From: Rhizobium sp. Q54
Lineage (GTDB): Bacteria > Pseudomonadota > Alphaproteobacteria > SHVZ01
Length of the DNA: 64,000 nucleotides
Assembly (NCBI GenBank): GCA_945871425.1
Contig: CAMBVS010000004.1
Coordinates: forward strand, 41,167 to 105,166
Direction: 5' to 3'
The position numbers and the translations under genes are program-made. Shown here piece after piece: positions 55,301 through 64,000 of this stretch (the first letter of the stretch is position 1; each line of letters opens with the position of its first letter). The notes beneath the pieces are model-generated. The model was given only the letters and a program-made list of their open reading frames with translations. It did not search any database and was not told where the DNA came from.

Positions 55301-56256
55301 CACGGCCGATCCTGCTTGCCCTGGCCGGGCTGCTGCTGGCGGCCGCCCAGGCTTCGGCCGAGCGTGTTCCAGGCACCCGCTTCGAACGTTTCAGCGCGAC
55401 CGACGGCCTCGGCCGCGTCATCACCTACTATCTCTCCGACAGCCCGACACCGAAGCCGCTGGCGCTGGTGATCCAGGGCTCGGGCTGCAGCGCGCTCTTT
55501 CGCCCGCTCGCCGACGGCGTCCTGAGCGCGGTCGGATATCACAACGTCTTCCGCAGTGTCGCGGACGACCGCTATCGCGTGCTTGCCGTCGAGAAGCCCG
55601 GCGCCCGCAGCAGCGCCGAGGCGCCGAGCGCGGGCACGACCGAGGGCTGCCCGCCTGCCTTCCTCGAAGAGCATACCGTCGAGCGCTGGGCCGCGGCGCT
55701 AACAGCGGCGCTCTTCGCGGTCCGGAGCCATGCCGGCGTCGTCGGCGAGCGAACGCTCGTGATCGGCCATTCCGAGGGCGGCGTGCTCGCCGCGCGCCTG
55801 GCCCGGCTCGATCCCGCGGTCAGCCACGCGGCCCTCCTCGCCTCACCCGGGCCGGATCCGGACGAGGAGCTGATCCTCTGGCGCGAAGGGCGGTCGCGGC
55901 CGCGTGCCGAGACCCAGGCGCTCATCGCCCGCATCCGCGCGACGCCGGACAGCACCACGGCGCTTGTCCTCGGCCATCCCCATCGCCGCTGGGCGAGCTT
56001 CCTTGTCGCCGATCCCGTCGCCGACCTTCTGGCGTCATCGGCCCGTGTCTTCGCCGCTCAGGGCGACGCCGATAGCAACTGGCCGGTCGCCGCCCATGAC
56101 GGACTGGTGTCACGGCTTCGCGCCGGCGGCCGCGAGGTGACTGCGCTCCGCCTCCCCGGCGCCGATCATTCGCTGAACCGACCGGGTCAGAAGCCGCCGG
56201 AAGGCATGATCGAGGTCTTCCGGGCGATCCGCGACTGGGCCGCGGCATCGTCCTGA
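55285..56256 (+). CDS. Secreted alpha/beta hydrolase
   Basis: A 323-residue protein with a signal peptide (residues 8-25, [17 protein letters not shown]) and an alpha/beta-hydrolase core. The nucleophile elbow is GHSEGG with S163. The oxyanion segment QGSGCSALF lies near 64-72, and the likely catalytic His is in [12 protein letters not shown] near the end. Substrate unknown; the periplasmic location is predicted. The start overlaps aroC by 16 bases. Confidence 0.85.
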   Translation: MRHALARPILLALAGLLLAAAQASAERVPGTRFERFSATDGLGRVITYYLSDSPTPKPLALVIQGSGCSALFRPLADGVLSAVGYHNVFRSVADDRYRVLAVEKPGARSSAEAPSAGTTEGCPPAFLEEHTVERWAAALTAALFAVRSHAGVVGERTLVIGHSEGGVLAARLARLDPAVSHAALLASPGPDPDEELILWREGRSRPRAETQALIARIRATPDSTTALVLGHPHRRWASFLVADPVADLLASSARVFAAQGDADSNWPVAAHDGLVSRLRAGGREVTALRLPGADHSLNRPGQKPPEGMIEVFRAIRDWAAASS

Positions 56257-56261
56257 ACGCC

Positions 56262-58160
56262 GTGACCGCCGATCTCCTCCATGCCCGGGGCCTCGAGCGC
56301 TGGCAGGCCGGCGACCTTCAGGGCGCGCTCGACCTCATCGGCCGTGCCGTCGCCGCGCAGCCTGACGCCGCTGTCTATCGCAACAGCCTCGGCGCCGTGC
56401 TTGCCTCGATGGGCGACCCGGTCGCCGGCGCGCGGCTGTTCAGGTCCGCTCTGATGCTGATGCCCGCCGAGGCGGGCACCTGGACAAATCTCGGCCATGC
56501 ACTCCGCGGGCGCGTACCGGCGATCGAGGTCCAGCTCGCCTATGCCCGTGCCGTCGCCGCCGACCCGACGTCGATGACGGCGCGCGACCTGCTCGCCGGC
56601 TTCGTCGCCGAAACCCACAACCTCCGGGGCATCGCGCTCTCGGAACGGAACGAGCTGGCCGGCGCCCTCGCCGCCTTCGATCTCGCGCTCACGGCGAACC
56701 CGTTTCATGTCGAGGCGCTGGTCAATGGCGCCTTCATGCGCCAGCGCCTGGGGCGCAACGAGGAGGCGCGCCGGCGCTACATGTGCGCCCTCGCGCTTTC
56801 GCCGGCGATGGCGGAGGGCCACAGCAACCTCGCCGGGCTCGACCAGGGCGAGTTCGACCATGGCGGCGCCGTCCGCCGCCATCGCCGCGCGGTCGCGATC
56901 AAGCCGGCGCCCTCGCTGCATTCGAGCCTGATCTTCTCGCTCTGCTGCGCCGACACGACCACCAACGAAGCCCTTTTCGCCGAGTGCCGGCGCTGGGAGG
57001 CACGTCACGCCCGGCCGGTCTATCCGTCGATCCGCCCGCCGGCGGTCGATCCCACGCCCGACCGGCGGCTTCGCCTCGGCTGGTGCTCGGTCGACTTCAG
57101 CAATCATCCGGTCGGGCGCAACGTCGTCGGCCTGTTCGAGCGCCTGGATCCCGCCGCCTTCGCCTCGGTCATCTACGGCGACTACCGCATGCCGGACACG
57201 GTCACCGAGCGCTTCCAGCGCAGCGCCGAAGGCTGGCGCGAGACCCACGGGCGCCCGGATGCGGAGATAGCGGAGATGATCCGTGCCGACCGCATCGACA
57301 TCCTGGTCATGGTCGCCGGCCACACGCTCCACAACCGCATCGGTGTCGCCGCCCACAAGCCCGCGCCGCTCCAGGTCAGCTACCACGACATAACCACCAC
57401 AGGACTATCAGTTGTCGATGGATGGATCACCGACCAGGTCCTGCATCCGGCATCGACGACAGAGGGCTTCACTGAGGAACTGATCCGGCTACCGTGCTTC
57501 TACCTGCACGAGGCCCCGATCGGAGCATCGAAGCTCGCGCCCTCCTCGGCGACGCCGTCACCCGGCGTGACCTTCGGCTCGATGAACAATCCGCAGAAAT
57601 ACAATGCGGCGGTCTTCGCCGCCTGGGCCCGCATTCTCCGCTCGGTGCCGGGTTCGCGGCTTCTGCTGAAATACGTCAACGCCTACGAGTCGCCGCGGCA
57701 GCGCCGCCTCGTCCTCGACGCCTTCACCCGGAACGGCGTTCCCGCCGGTCGCCTCCACTTCGCCACCGGCCGCATCGGACAACGCGATCACCTGGAGACG
57801 CTGCAGCAGATCGACATCGCGCTCGATCCCTTCCCCTTCAACGGATCGACCACGAGTTTCGAGGCGCTGTGGATGGGCGTGCCCCTGGTGACCCTGGCGG
57901 GCGAGCGCTTCCTCGCCCGGGTCGGCGCGTCGTGCCTGACCCAGATCGGCCTGACCGACCTCATCGCCGCCGACGTCGACGGCTATGCGGAGACCGCGGT
58001 CGCGCTTGCCAATGATCCTGCCCGGCTGGCCGGGTTGAAACAGACTCTGCGCGCCCGCGTTGCCGCCTCGCCGCTCTGCGATGCGGGTGCGCATGCGCGG
58101 GCCTTCGAGGCGGCGATGCGCCGGATCTGGCGCGACTGGTGCCGGCGGACGCCAGGATAG
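56262..58160 (+). CDS. TPR protein with O-GlcNAc-transferase-like (GT41) domain
   Basis: A 632-residue protein. The first 230 residues hold four to five tetratricopeptide repeats (ALDLIGRAVAAQPDAAVYRN and AEAGTWTNLGHALRG among them). From about 265 to 625 is a GT41 domain as in eukaryotic OGT and SPINDLY: SVDFSNHPVGRNVVGLF, SYHDITTTGLSVVDG, and the nucleotide-sugar site FNGSTTSFEALWMGVPLVTLAG. It may glycosylate proteins such as flagellin or surface proteins, but neither the donor nor the target is evident. The start is GTG 56262. Confidence 0.87.
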   Translation: MTADLLHARGLERWQAGDLQGALDLIGRAVAAQPDAAVYRNSLGAVLASMGDPVAGARLFRSALMLMPAEAGTWTNLGHALRGRVPAIEVQLAYARAVAADPTSMTARDLLAGFVAETHNLRGIALSERNELAGALAAFDLALTANPFHVEALVNGAFMRQRLGRNEEARRRYMCALALSPAMAEGHSNLAGLDQGEFDHGGAVRRHRRAVAIKPAPSLHSSLIFSLCCADTTTNEALFAECRRWEARHARPVYPSIRPPAVDPTPDRRLRLGWCSVDFSNHPVGRNVVGLFERLDPAAFASVIYGDYRMPDTVTERFQRSAEGWRETHGRPDAEIAEMIRADRIDILVMVAGHTLHNRIGVAAHKPAPLQVSYHDITTTGLSVVDGWITDQVLHPASTTEGFTEELIRLPCFYLHEAPIGASKLAPSSATPSPGVTFGSMNNPQKYNAAVFAAWARILRSVPGSRLLLKYVNAYESPRQRRLVLDAFTRNGVPAGRLHFATGRIGQRDHLETLQQIDIALDPFPFNGSTTSFEALWMGVPLVTLAGERFLARVGASCLTQIGLTDLIAADVDGYAETAVALANDPARLAGLKQTLRARVAASPLCDAGAHARAFEAAMRRIWRDWCRRTPG

Positions 58161-58161
58161 A

Positions 58162-58389
58162 TCAGGGACTGGCGGCCATGTTGCGGAGGGCCATCGCAGG
58201 CCGCGCCAACGCCGGCAGCCGACGCCAGGCCCGCTCATGAAAGAAGAAAACGACGGTGTTCACCGCCGGCTCGACCAGCGCGATGCCCGTCGCGATCGCG
58301 ACCGAGCCGGTGAAGGCGTAGCTCACCCCGAAGCCGACGGCGAAATGCAGCAGGGCGAAGGTGGCGGTCTTGGCGAGGTCTCTGGTCAT
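58162..58389 (-). CDS. DUF2061 small membrane protein
   Basis: A 75-residue protein with two membrane spans and the DUF2061 pattern: KTATFALLHFAVGFGVSYAFTGS, then ALVEPAVNTVVFFFHERAW. Function is unknown for the family. ATG 58389 gives the family start. It is convergent with the TPR glycosyltransferase gene and divergent from sppA, with an AT-rich gap upstream (about 58390-58448). Confidence 0.85.
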   Translation of the reverse strand: MTRDLAKTATFALLHFAVGFGVSYAFTGSVAIATGIALVEPAVNTVVFFFHERAWRRLPALARPAMALRNMAASP

Positions 58390-58521
58390 TTTATGCTCTT
58401 GCGACTTATTCTTAATATAAACATGGAGCGACGCGGCCCGATTGTCAAGGACTTGTCTCTGGACAGAGGCGAACATGGTTCCTACATCCGACGAACCTCA
58501 TGATCCGGAAGGATCCGCCGA

Positions 58522-60276
58522 ATGATGTTGCTGCGCTGGTTGGGCCGTCTCCTCTGGCGGATCGTTTCCGTCCTCCTGGCGGTGGTCGGCGCCGTTGTCG
58601 TCGGCTTCGCCGTCATCGTCGGGCTCGCCTTCTTCGTCGTCCCGATCCCGGGCCTGAAGCCGGCCAGCCTGCCGTCGTCGATGGTGCTGACCGTGACGAT
58701 CGACGGCAAGCTCGGCTCCTCCGATTCAGACAGCCTGGGCCGGGCCCTGCGCAGCCGCAATCTCGGCCTCGAGGATGCGCTCGCCGCCCTCGCCCGCGCG
58801 GAGACGGACGGCGCCGTCAAGGGCATCCTGCTCGACCTCAGCCGCGCGAGCCCCGGGCTCGGCGAAGCCCAGGAGCTGCGCGACGCGGTCGTCCGGATGC
58901 GGGCCGCAGGCAAGCCGGTCATCGCCTTCGCCGACGGCTTCGGCGAGGGCGGGGGCCTCGGCAGCGGCACCGCCTACTACGTCGCATCCGCCGCCGACCA
59001 GGTGTGGATGCAGCCCTCGGGCGACTGGGGCTGGACCGGCGCGTCGCTGGACGGTGTGTTCTTCAAGGATACCTTCGGCAAGCTCGGCCTCGCCGCCGAC
59101 TTCATCCAGCGCCATGAATACAAAGGGGCCGCGGAGTCGTTCACCCGTTCCTCTTTCTCGGAACCCGTCCGCGAGAACCTCGGCCGCGCCGTCCAGGGAT
59201 GGTTCCAGCAGATGCTGAAAGGCGTCGCCGACAGCCGCGGCATTCCCGAGGCCACGCTGCGGACGATGGTGGACGGCGCGCCGCTGTCCTCGGGCGAAGC
59301 GCTGAGAAGCAAGCTGGTCGACAAGCTGGGTTATCGCAAGGATGCGGCCGACGACGCCGGCACCCGCGACGGCAAGGCCGAGGCGATCTCGCTCGAGCGA
59401 TACTTCCGGCGACACGGAACGCCCTGGAGCGAGGGCCCGGTCATCGCCATCATCCACGGCGACGGCGAGGTCGTGCGCGCCGAGGGACGCAGCTTCGGCC
59501 GGCCGCGCTTCTCCGCCGACCGCGTCGGCAAGGCGCTCGACGAGGCGATCGAGGATCCGGACGTCGTCGCCATCGTGCTCCGCATCGACAGCCCCGGCGG
59601 GTCCTATGTCGCTTCCGATGCCATCTTCGACCAGATCCGCCGTGCGCGGAAGGTGAAGCCGGTGATCGCCAGCCTCAAGGACGTGGCGGCCTCGGGCGGC
59701 TATTTCGTGGCACTCGCCGCCAGCCGCATCATCGCCTCCCCCGGCACCCTGACCGGCTCGGTCGGCGTCGTCGGCGGCAAGGTGGTGGCGGCCGAGCTGC
59801 TGAAGTCCGCCGGCGTCTCGACCGACGCGATCGAGGTCGGCGAGCATGCCGGCATGTGGAAGATGACCCGGCCGTTCACGGACGAAGAGCGCCGCCGCGT
59901 CGAGTCGATGTTCGACCGGGCGTATCTCGACTTCACCCAGAAGGTCGGCGAGGCGAGGAAGCTCTCGCCCGAAGAGGTCGACAAGGTAGCGCGCGGCCGG
60001 GTGTGGACGGGCGAGGATGCCAGGAAGCTGAAGCTCACCGACGAGGAAGGCGGGTTCCTCGCCGCGATCGCGGCTGCGAAGCAGCTCGCGGGCCTGGCAC
60101 CGGACGCCAAGGTCACGGTCGACACCTATCCGGAGGCGAAGGCACCCTGGGAGATGCTGCGCGATGCCCTGTTCTCGGGCGACCTGCCCGAGGACATCGA
60201 AACGCTGCTCGGCGGCATCCGCTGGCTCACTGCACTCACCCGGCTGGTGCCGGAGGCGGGAGTCCAGCTGCGCTAG
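58522..60276 (+). CDS. sppA: Signal peptide peptidase SppA (67 kDa type)
   Basis: A 584-residue membrane-anchored serine protease that degrades cleaved signal peptides. The N-terminal anchor occupies residues 14-42. Two tandem ClpP-like halves follow. The catalytic Lys is K201 in RHEYKGAAESF and the Ser is S391 in DVAASGGYFVALAAS, matching the Ser/Lys dyad of E. coli SppA. LRIDSPGGSYVASD is the classic motif. ATG 58522 is followed at once by a second ATG (58525); either may be used. Confidence 0.92.
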   Translation: MMLLRWLGRLLWRIVSVLLAVVGAVVVGFAVIVGLAFFVVPIPGLKPASLPSSMVLTVTIDGKLGSSDSDSLGRALRSRNLGLEDALAALARAETDGAVKGILLDLSRASPGLGEAQELRDAVVRMRAAGKPVIAFADGFGEGGGLGSGTAYYVASAADQVWMQPSGDWGWTGASLDGVFFKDTFGKLGLAADFIQRHEYKGAAESFTRSSFSEPVRENLGRAVQGWFQQMLKGVADSRGIPEATLRTMVDGAPLSSGEALRSKLVDKLGYRKDAADDAGTRDGKAEAISLERYFRRHGTPWSEGPVIAIIHGDGEVVRAEGRSFGRPRFSADRVGKALDEAIEDPDVVAIVLRIDSPGGSYVASDAIFDQIRRARKVKPVIASLKDVAASGGYFVALAASRIIASPGTLTGSVGVVGGKVVAAELLKSAGVSTDAIEVGEHAGMWKMTRPFTDEERRRVESMFDRAYLDFTQKVGEARKLSPEEVDKVARGRVWTGEDARKLKLTDEEGGFLAAIAAAKQLAGLAPDAKVTVDTYPEAKAPWEMLRDALFSGDLPEDIETLLGGIRWLTALTRLVPEAGVQLR

Positions 60277-60387
60277 CGCGGAGACCCGCGCTCGCTCGCG
60301 CGAATCCGAAACCGGGTTCACTATTGCGGAATCGGTGCTAGCGTTTCCGCGCGCCTGTCCTCCCCACCACCTGCGAGCGAGGCCGCC

Positions 60388-61974
60388 GTGAACGCACACT
60401 ATTTCGTCCGATCCCTGGCTGTAGCCGCCGCGATTGCGGTGCCCGGCCTCTTTGCCCCAACCGCCGTCGCCCAATCCAATGTGCTGAAGGTCGTGCCGAT
60501 CGCCGATCTCAAGATCATCGACCCGATCTGGACCTCGACGTCGATCACCCTCAACCACGCCAACATGGTCTACGACACGCTCTTCGCACTGAACGCCAAG
60601 CTCGAGGCGAAGCCGCAGATGGTGGACCGCCACACCGTGAGCGCCGATGGGCTCACCTACACCTTCACGCTCCGGCCCGGCCTCAAATGGCATGACGGCA
60701 CGCCGGTAACCGCCGCAGACTGCGTCGCCTCGGTCAATCGCTGGATGAGCAAGGACAGCCGCGGCGTGCTGGTTCGGGGCTTCACCGCCTCGGTCACCGC
60801 GGACAATGCGACGACCTTCACCTGGAAGCTGAAGGAGCCCTTCGGCCAGCTTCCCGCCAGCCTCGCCAAGATCGCCTCATACTCCGCCTACATGCTGCCC
60901 GAGCGGCTGGCGAAGACCGATGTCGGCACGCAGATCATCGACGCCACCGGCTCCGGCGCCTATCGCTTCGACAAGGAGCAGTGGGTTCCCGGCAGCAAGG
61001 CCGGCTACAAGAAGTTCACCGACTACGTGCCGCGCACCGATCCGACCGACATGGCTGCCGGCGCCAGGCTTGCCAAGGTCGACGAGGTGCAGTGGATCTA
61101 CCTGCCCGATCCGGCGGTCGCGACCGCTGCACTCGCCCGCGGCGAGGTCGACTTCATCGACCAGCCGAAGCCGGACCTGCTGCCGATCATGCGCCAGAAC
61201 CCGGATATCGTGGTGAAGGTCAACGACCCGCTGGGCTCGATGTTCATCATTCGCCCGAACCATCTGCACCCGCCGTTCAACAACGTGAAGGCGCGCGAGG
61301 CGCTGGTCGCGCTCACCGACCAGACCGAATACATGCAGGCTGTCGGCGGCGATCCGGAGCTGTACCGTACCTGCGATTCCTTCCTGTTCTGCGGCACGCC
61401 CAGCTATTCCAACAGCGGCCGGATCAAGGCGAACACGAAGCCGGACCTGGAGAAGGCGAAGCGGCTGTTCGCTGAAGCCGGCTACAAGGGCGAGCCGGTC
61501 GTGGTGCTGAACCCCGCCGACACCGTGTACTCGCCGGCAGCCCTGCTGACCGCGCAGAACCTGAAGAAGGCCGGGATCAACGTCACCATCGACACGATGG
61601 ACCCGGGCACGCATTCGCAGCGCCGCGAGAGCAAGGCGGTGCCGGGATCCGGCGGCTGGAGCCTGATCGCATCCTACTGGGAAGGCACGCTGATCAACCC
61701 GATCGACTATCCGGTGATCAACGGCACCTGCGAGGGCAAGTCGTGGGTCGGCTGGCCCTGCTATCCGGAGATCGAGCGGCTGCGCCTGGCATGGGCCAAG
61801 GAGGCCGATCCGGCGAAGCAGAAGCAGATCCTGGACGAGCTCCACGTCCAGATCGCCGACAACGTGCTGATGGTGACGCTGGGTCAGCGTGCGACGCTGG
61901 TGGCGCATCGCAAGAACGTGCAGGGCGTCATCCCGTCCCCGGTGCTCCTGCTCTGGAACATCTCGAAGAACTGA
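60388..61974 (+). CDS. Family-5 ABC solute-binding protein
   Basis: A 528-residue periplasmic binding protein with a signal peptide (AAAIAVPGLFAPTAVAQ). It has the family-5 block WHDGTPVTAADCVASVNRWM and the second-lobe blocks (NNVKAREALVALTDQTEYM). The start is GTG 60388. No permease or ATPase follows; instead a D-aminoacylase-like gene lies downstream, suggesting a peptide or N-acyl-D-amino-acid ligand. Two Cys pairs (RTCDSFLFCGTP and GTCEGKSWVGWPC) may form disulfides. Confidence 0.9.
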   Translation: MNAHYFVRSLAVAAAIAVPGLFAPTAVAQSNVLKVVPIADLKIIDPIWTSTSITLNHANMVYDTLFALNAKLEAKPQMVDRHTVSADGLTYTFTLRPGLKWHDGTPVTAADCVASVNRWMSKDSRGVLVRGFTASVTADNATTFTWKLKEPFGQLPASLAKIASYSAYMLPERLAKTDVGTQIIDATGSGAYRFDKEQWVPGSKAGYKKFTDYVPRTDPTDMAAGARLAKVDEVQWIYLPDPAVATAALARGEVDFIDQPKPDLLPIMRQNPDIVVKVNDPLGSMFIIRPNHLHPPFNNVKAREALVALTDQTEYMQAVGGDPELYRTCDSFLFCGTPSYSNSGRIKANTKPDLEKAKRLFAEAGYKGEPVVVLNPADTVYSPAALLTAQNLKKAGINVTIDTMDPGTHSQRRESKAVPGSGGWSLIASYWEGTLINPIDYPVINGTCEGKSWVGWPCYPEIERLRLAWAKEADPAKQKQILDELHVQIADNVLMVTLGQRATLVAHRKNVQGVIPSPVLLLWNISKN

Positions 61975-61984
61975 GCCTGACATG

Positions 61985-62012
61985 ACCCTCCACGCCTGAC
62001 GGCGTGGAGGGT
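61985..62012. promoter_or_regulatory. Perfect 12-base stem-loop between binding-protein and aminoacylase genes
   Basis: ACCCTCCACGCC (61985-61996) and GGCGTGGAGGGT (62001-62012) enclose TGAC. It starts 10 bases after the binding-protein stop and ends 24 bases before the next ATG. There is no T run. It probably stabilises the upstream message or limits readthrough to the amidohydrolase gene. Confidence 0.65.
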
Positions 62013-62036
62013 CTCACCGGCCGGAAGAGGGTCAGC

Positions 62037-63617
62037 ATGTTCGATCTCGTGATCGCCGGCGGCACCATCGTCGATGGCACCGGCAAGTCCGGCTATCCGG
62101 GCGACGTCGGCATCGCCGGTGAGAAGATCACCGCGGTCGGGGATCTCTCGAAAGCCGAGGCGAAGCGACGGATCGATGCCACCGGCCTCACCGTCTCGCC
62201 GGGATTCATCGACACGCATACCCATGCCGAGGGCGCGCTGCTGGTCGACCCGCAGCATGCCAACGGCATCCGCCAGGGCATCACCACCGAATTCCTCGGC
62301 ATCGACGGCATGTCGTACGCGCCGCTCTCCAGCTACAACTTCAAGACCTACCGCCATTGGCTGGGCGGTCTTCTCGGCGATCCGCCGGAAGACCTCGACA
62401 TGAACAGCGTCGCCGCCTTCCGCAGCCACTATCACCGCAAGGTCGCGGTCAATACGGCCTACTTCGTGCCCAACGCCACCGTGCGCCTGCAGGCACTGGG
62501 ATTCACCGACGCACCCCTGACCGGCGACGCGCTTAAGACGGCGAAGCGGCTGACGCGGGAAGGACTGGAGCAAGGGGCGGTCGGCCTCACCACCGGCGGC
62601 AAATACTATCCCGGCCCCTGGGCCGATACCGAGGAGCTGGTCGAGCTCTGCAAGATCGTGCGCGAGGCCGGCAAGGTCTACATGTGCGAGCCGCGCAAGA
62701 ACTCGGTCACCCGCGCCTATGGCGGCGGCGGCGTGGTCGAAGGCACGGAGATCGCGCGGCGCACCGGCGTCAAGCTGCACTTCGCGCATTACCGGACCCA
62801 GCCGGAGTCGGCGGGGCGGATCAACATGATCATGGATCCGATCGACGCCATGCGGACGGCGGAGACCGACATCACCTTCGACATCTATCCCTACCCCTCC
62901 GGAAGCTCGATCGCCATCAGCCTGCTGCCGGCCTTCGCCCAGGAGGGCGGGCCGCAGGCGATCCTGCAGCGCCTCAAGGACCCGGCCGAACAGAAGAAGA
63001 TCGTGGCTTACCTCGACCATGACGAGAAGGCGATGCTGGCCACCATCGTCTTCGCCTACCTGCCCTACGCCCCGCAGATGGAGGGACAGCGGCTGCTGGA
63101 CGTCGCGGAGAAACGCGGACGCTCGCCCGGCGAGGCGCTCTGCGAGATCCTGCTGGAGCAGAACCTCAAGGTCGGCCATGTCGGCGCGCCGCCGAAGAGC
63201 GATGCAATCCGCCGGCAGATGGACCGGGACTTCATGGAACTCCTGGCCCGTCCCGACTACATGGCCTGCAGCGACATCACGCCGGCAGGCACTTTCCCGC
63301 ATCCGCGCAGCTACGGCGCCTTCCCACGATTTCTCGGCCGCCTCCGCCGCGACATCGGCGGGCTCAGCCTGGAAGCGATGGTACACCGGATGACCGACCG
63401 CCCGGCGCGGCGCTTCGGCCTCACGGGGCGCGGCCGCATCGAGAAGGGCTGCTTCGCCGACATCACCGTGTTCGACGCCGCCACCATCAACGACACCTCG
63501 ACCTACGAAGACCCGCGCCGCTTCCCGACCGGCATCCCCTACGTGATCGTGAACGGCGGCATCGCCGTCGACAACGAGCGTTGCACCGGCGTTTTCGCCG
63601 GCCAAGCGGTGCCCTAG
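62037..63617 (+). CDS. D-aminoacylase-type amidohydrolase
   Basis: A 526-residue metal-dependent amidohydrolase. The N-terminal DLVIAGGTIVDGTGKSGYPG and the metal motif FIDTHTHAEG (H61, H63) match N-acyl-D-amino-acid deacylases. A long central TIM barrel follows, with GGKYYPGPWADTEEL, and the C-terminal PARRFGLTGRGRIEKGCFADITVFD. It may release D-amino acids or act on related amides. ATG 62037 follows GAAGAGGG; the 62004 start overlaps the stem-loop. Linkage to the binding protein suggests uptake and hydrolysis of one substrate. Confidence 0.88.
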   Translation: MFDLVIAGGTIVDGTGKSGYPGDVGIAGEKITAVGDLSKAEAKRRIDATGLTVSPGFIDTHTHAEGALLVDPQHANGIRQGITTEFLGIDGMSYAPLSSYNFKTYRHWLGGLLGDPPEDLDMNSVAAFRSHYHRKVAVNTAYFVPNATVRLQALGFTDAPLTGDALKTAKRLTREGLEQGAVGLTTGGKYYPGPWADTEELVELCKIVREAGKVYMCEPRKNSVTRAYGGGGVVEGTEIARRTGVKLHFAHYRTQPESAGRINMIMDPIDAMRTAETDITFDIYPYPSGSSIAISLLPAFAQEGGPQAILQRLKDPAEQKKIVAYLDHDEKAMLATIVFAYLPYAPQMEGQRLLDVAEKRGRSPGEALCEILLEQNLKVGHVGAPPKSDAIRRQMDRDFMELLARPDYMACSDITPAGTFPHPRSYGAFPRFLGRLRRDIGGLSLEAMVHRMTDRPARRFGLTGRGRIEKGCFADITVFDAATINDTSTYEDPRRFPTGIPYVIVNGGIAVDNERCTGVFAGQAVP

Positions 63618-63699
63618 CGGCACTTCATTCGCGTCCCGTCCCCAAGGGCCCGCGTCTTCCGGGCCGCTCGCGCGTTTCTCCGGTTCACTCCGGGAGACC

Positions 63700-63810
63700 A
63701 TCGTCACGGACAAGGATCGGATCGCCGGCTCGGCGAAGCAGCTGAAGGGCTCCGTCAAGAAATCCATCGGCGGGGTCAAGGACGCGGTCAGAGACGCGTT
63801 CAAGAAATAG
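63700..63810 (+). pseudogene. Relic CsbD-like stress protein gene, internally shortened
   Basis: Reading from 63700 gives (I)VTDKDRIAGSAKQLKG, then SVKKSIGGVKDAVRDAFKK and TAG. This matches both ends of a CsbD-family protein, but the middle (usually about 20-25 residues with the second KGK repeat) is missing. The initiation codon position holds ATC, where ATG would be expected behind a good GGGAG. I rate it as a relic, though rare ATC initiation cannot be excluded. Confidence 0.55.
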
Positions 63811-63815
63811 CCGCC

Positions 63816-63974
63816 ATGAGCACCGTTCTCATCATCATGCTGATCGTCCTGCTGCTCGGCGGCGGTGGCGGCTGCTACGCCCATGGCCGCTACGGCAGAG
63901 GCGGCCTCGGCGGCGTCCTTGGCCTGGTTCTCATCGTCGTCCTGATCGTCTGGCCTATGGGCGGCAGGGTCTAG
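63816..63974 (+). CDS. DUF3309 small membrane peptide
   Basis: A 52-residue peptide with two hydrophobic stretches (MSTVLIIMLIVLLLGGGGG and GLGGVLGLVLIVVLIV) around a short Gly/Tyr/Arg-rich turn. This is the DUF3309 pattern. Function is unknown; such peptides are often near CsbD-type stress genes, as here. ATG 63816 lies five bases after the relic CsbD stop. Confidence 0.75.
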   Translation: MSTVLIIMLIVLLLGGGGGCYAHGRYGRGGLGGVLGLVLIVVLIVWPMGGRV

Positions 63975-64000
63975 TTGAGCGACGAGCTAGTTGTGGAGCC

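Noticed and set aside
58414..58448. Promoter TTGACA (minus strand) with TATATT for the DUF2061 gene
   Set aside because: The spacing between the two boxes is 23 bases, too long for a standard promoter; with a 17-base spacing the -10 (CATGTT) is poor.

Overview
The window looks like chromosomal DNA of a high-G+C alphaproteobacterium, probably of the Rhodospirillales/Rhizobiales type. Codons strongly prefer G or C in third position. The gene repertoire fits: gmk next to yicC, hisI, pyrE, four-subunit sarcosine oxidase, DUF2061, DUF3309, a run of pdxH, DnaJ-like, fabI and aroC, and many family-5 solute-binding-protein ABC transporters. Genes are tightly packed with many 1-4 base stop/start overlaps. 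I saw no rRNA, tRNA, CRISPR array, transposase or integrase. No gene-free stretch exceeds about 300 bases; the longest are about 32759-33004 and 35313-35528.

Layout. 1-5327 holds housekeeping genes (gmk, yicC, hisI, a cystathionine beta-lyase-like gene) and an ECF sigma / membrane anti-sigma-like / Spy-like metal-sensor operon. 5483-9567 has a lone amino-acid ABC ATPase, a DegT-type aminotransferase, a CoA transferase and an enoyl-CoA hydratase. 9579-12268 has a sulfite-dehydrogenase-like pair and the cobalt transporter genes cbtA/cbtB. 12401-13836 has pyrE and a hydroxypyruvate isomerase-like gene. 13909-17553 is a peptide-type ABC operon whose binding-protein gene carries an in-frame stop. 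17582-19131 is a probable polymorphic-toxin/immunity pair.

The most notable block is 19682-31107, all on the minus strand. In transcription order it encodes a binding protein, URC1, URC4, uracil phosphoribosyltransferase, a second paralogous binding protein, two permeases, two ATPases and ribokinase. This reads as a self-contained uptake-and-degradation operon for pyrimidines by the URC route (the uracil catabolic pathway known from yeast), with ribose recovery at the end.

31205-36779 contains a sulfatase, a TetR/acyltransferase divergent pair with a clear palindromic operator, a decayed Phd antitoxin and a YegD-like Hsp70. 36861-43326 is an aminotransferase plus sarcosine oxidase operon (soxBDAG). 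43402-46726 contains MerR and GST genes and a scar in which a 139-base copy of the end of soxG abuts a beheaded family-3 binding-protein gene. 46906-47724 encodes a voltage-gated channel with a Gly-containing, calcium-channel-like selectivity filter. 47789-60276 is mostly housekeeping and envelope functions (pdxH, fabI, aroC, sppA, an O-GlcNAc-transferase-like protein). 60388-63974 has a binding protein linked to a D-aminoacylase-like amidohydrolase, a relic CsbD gene and a DUF3309 peptide.
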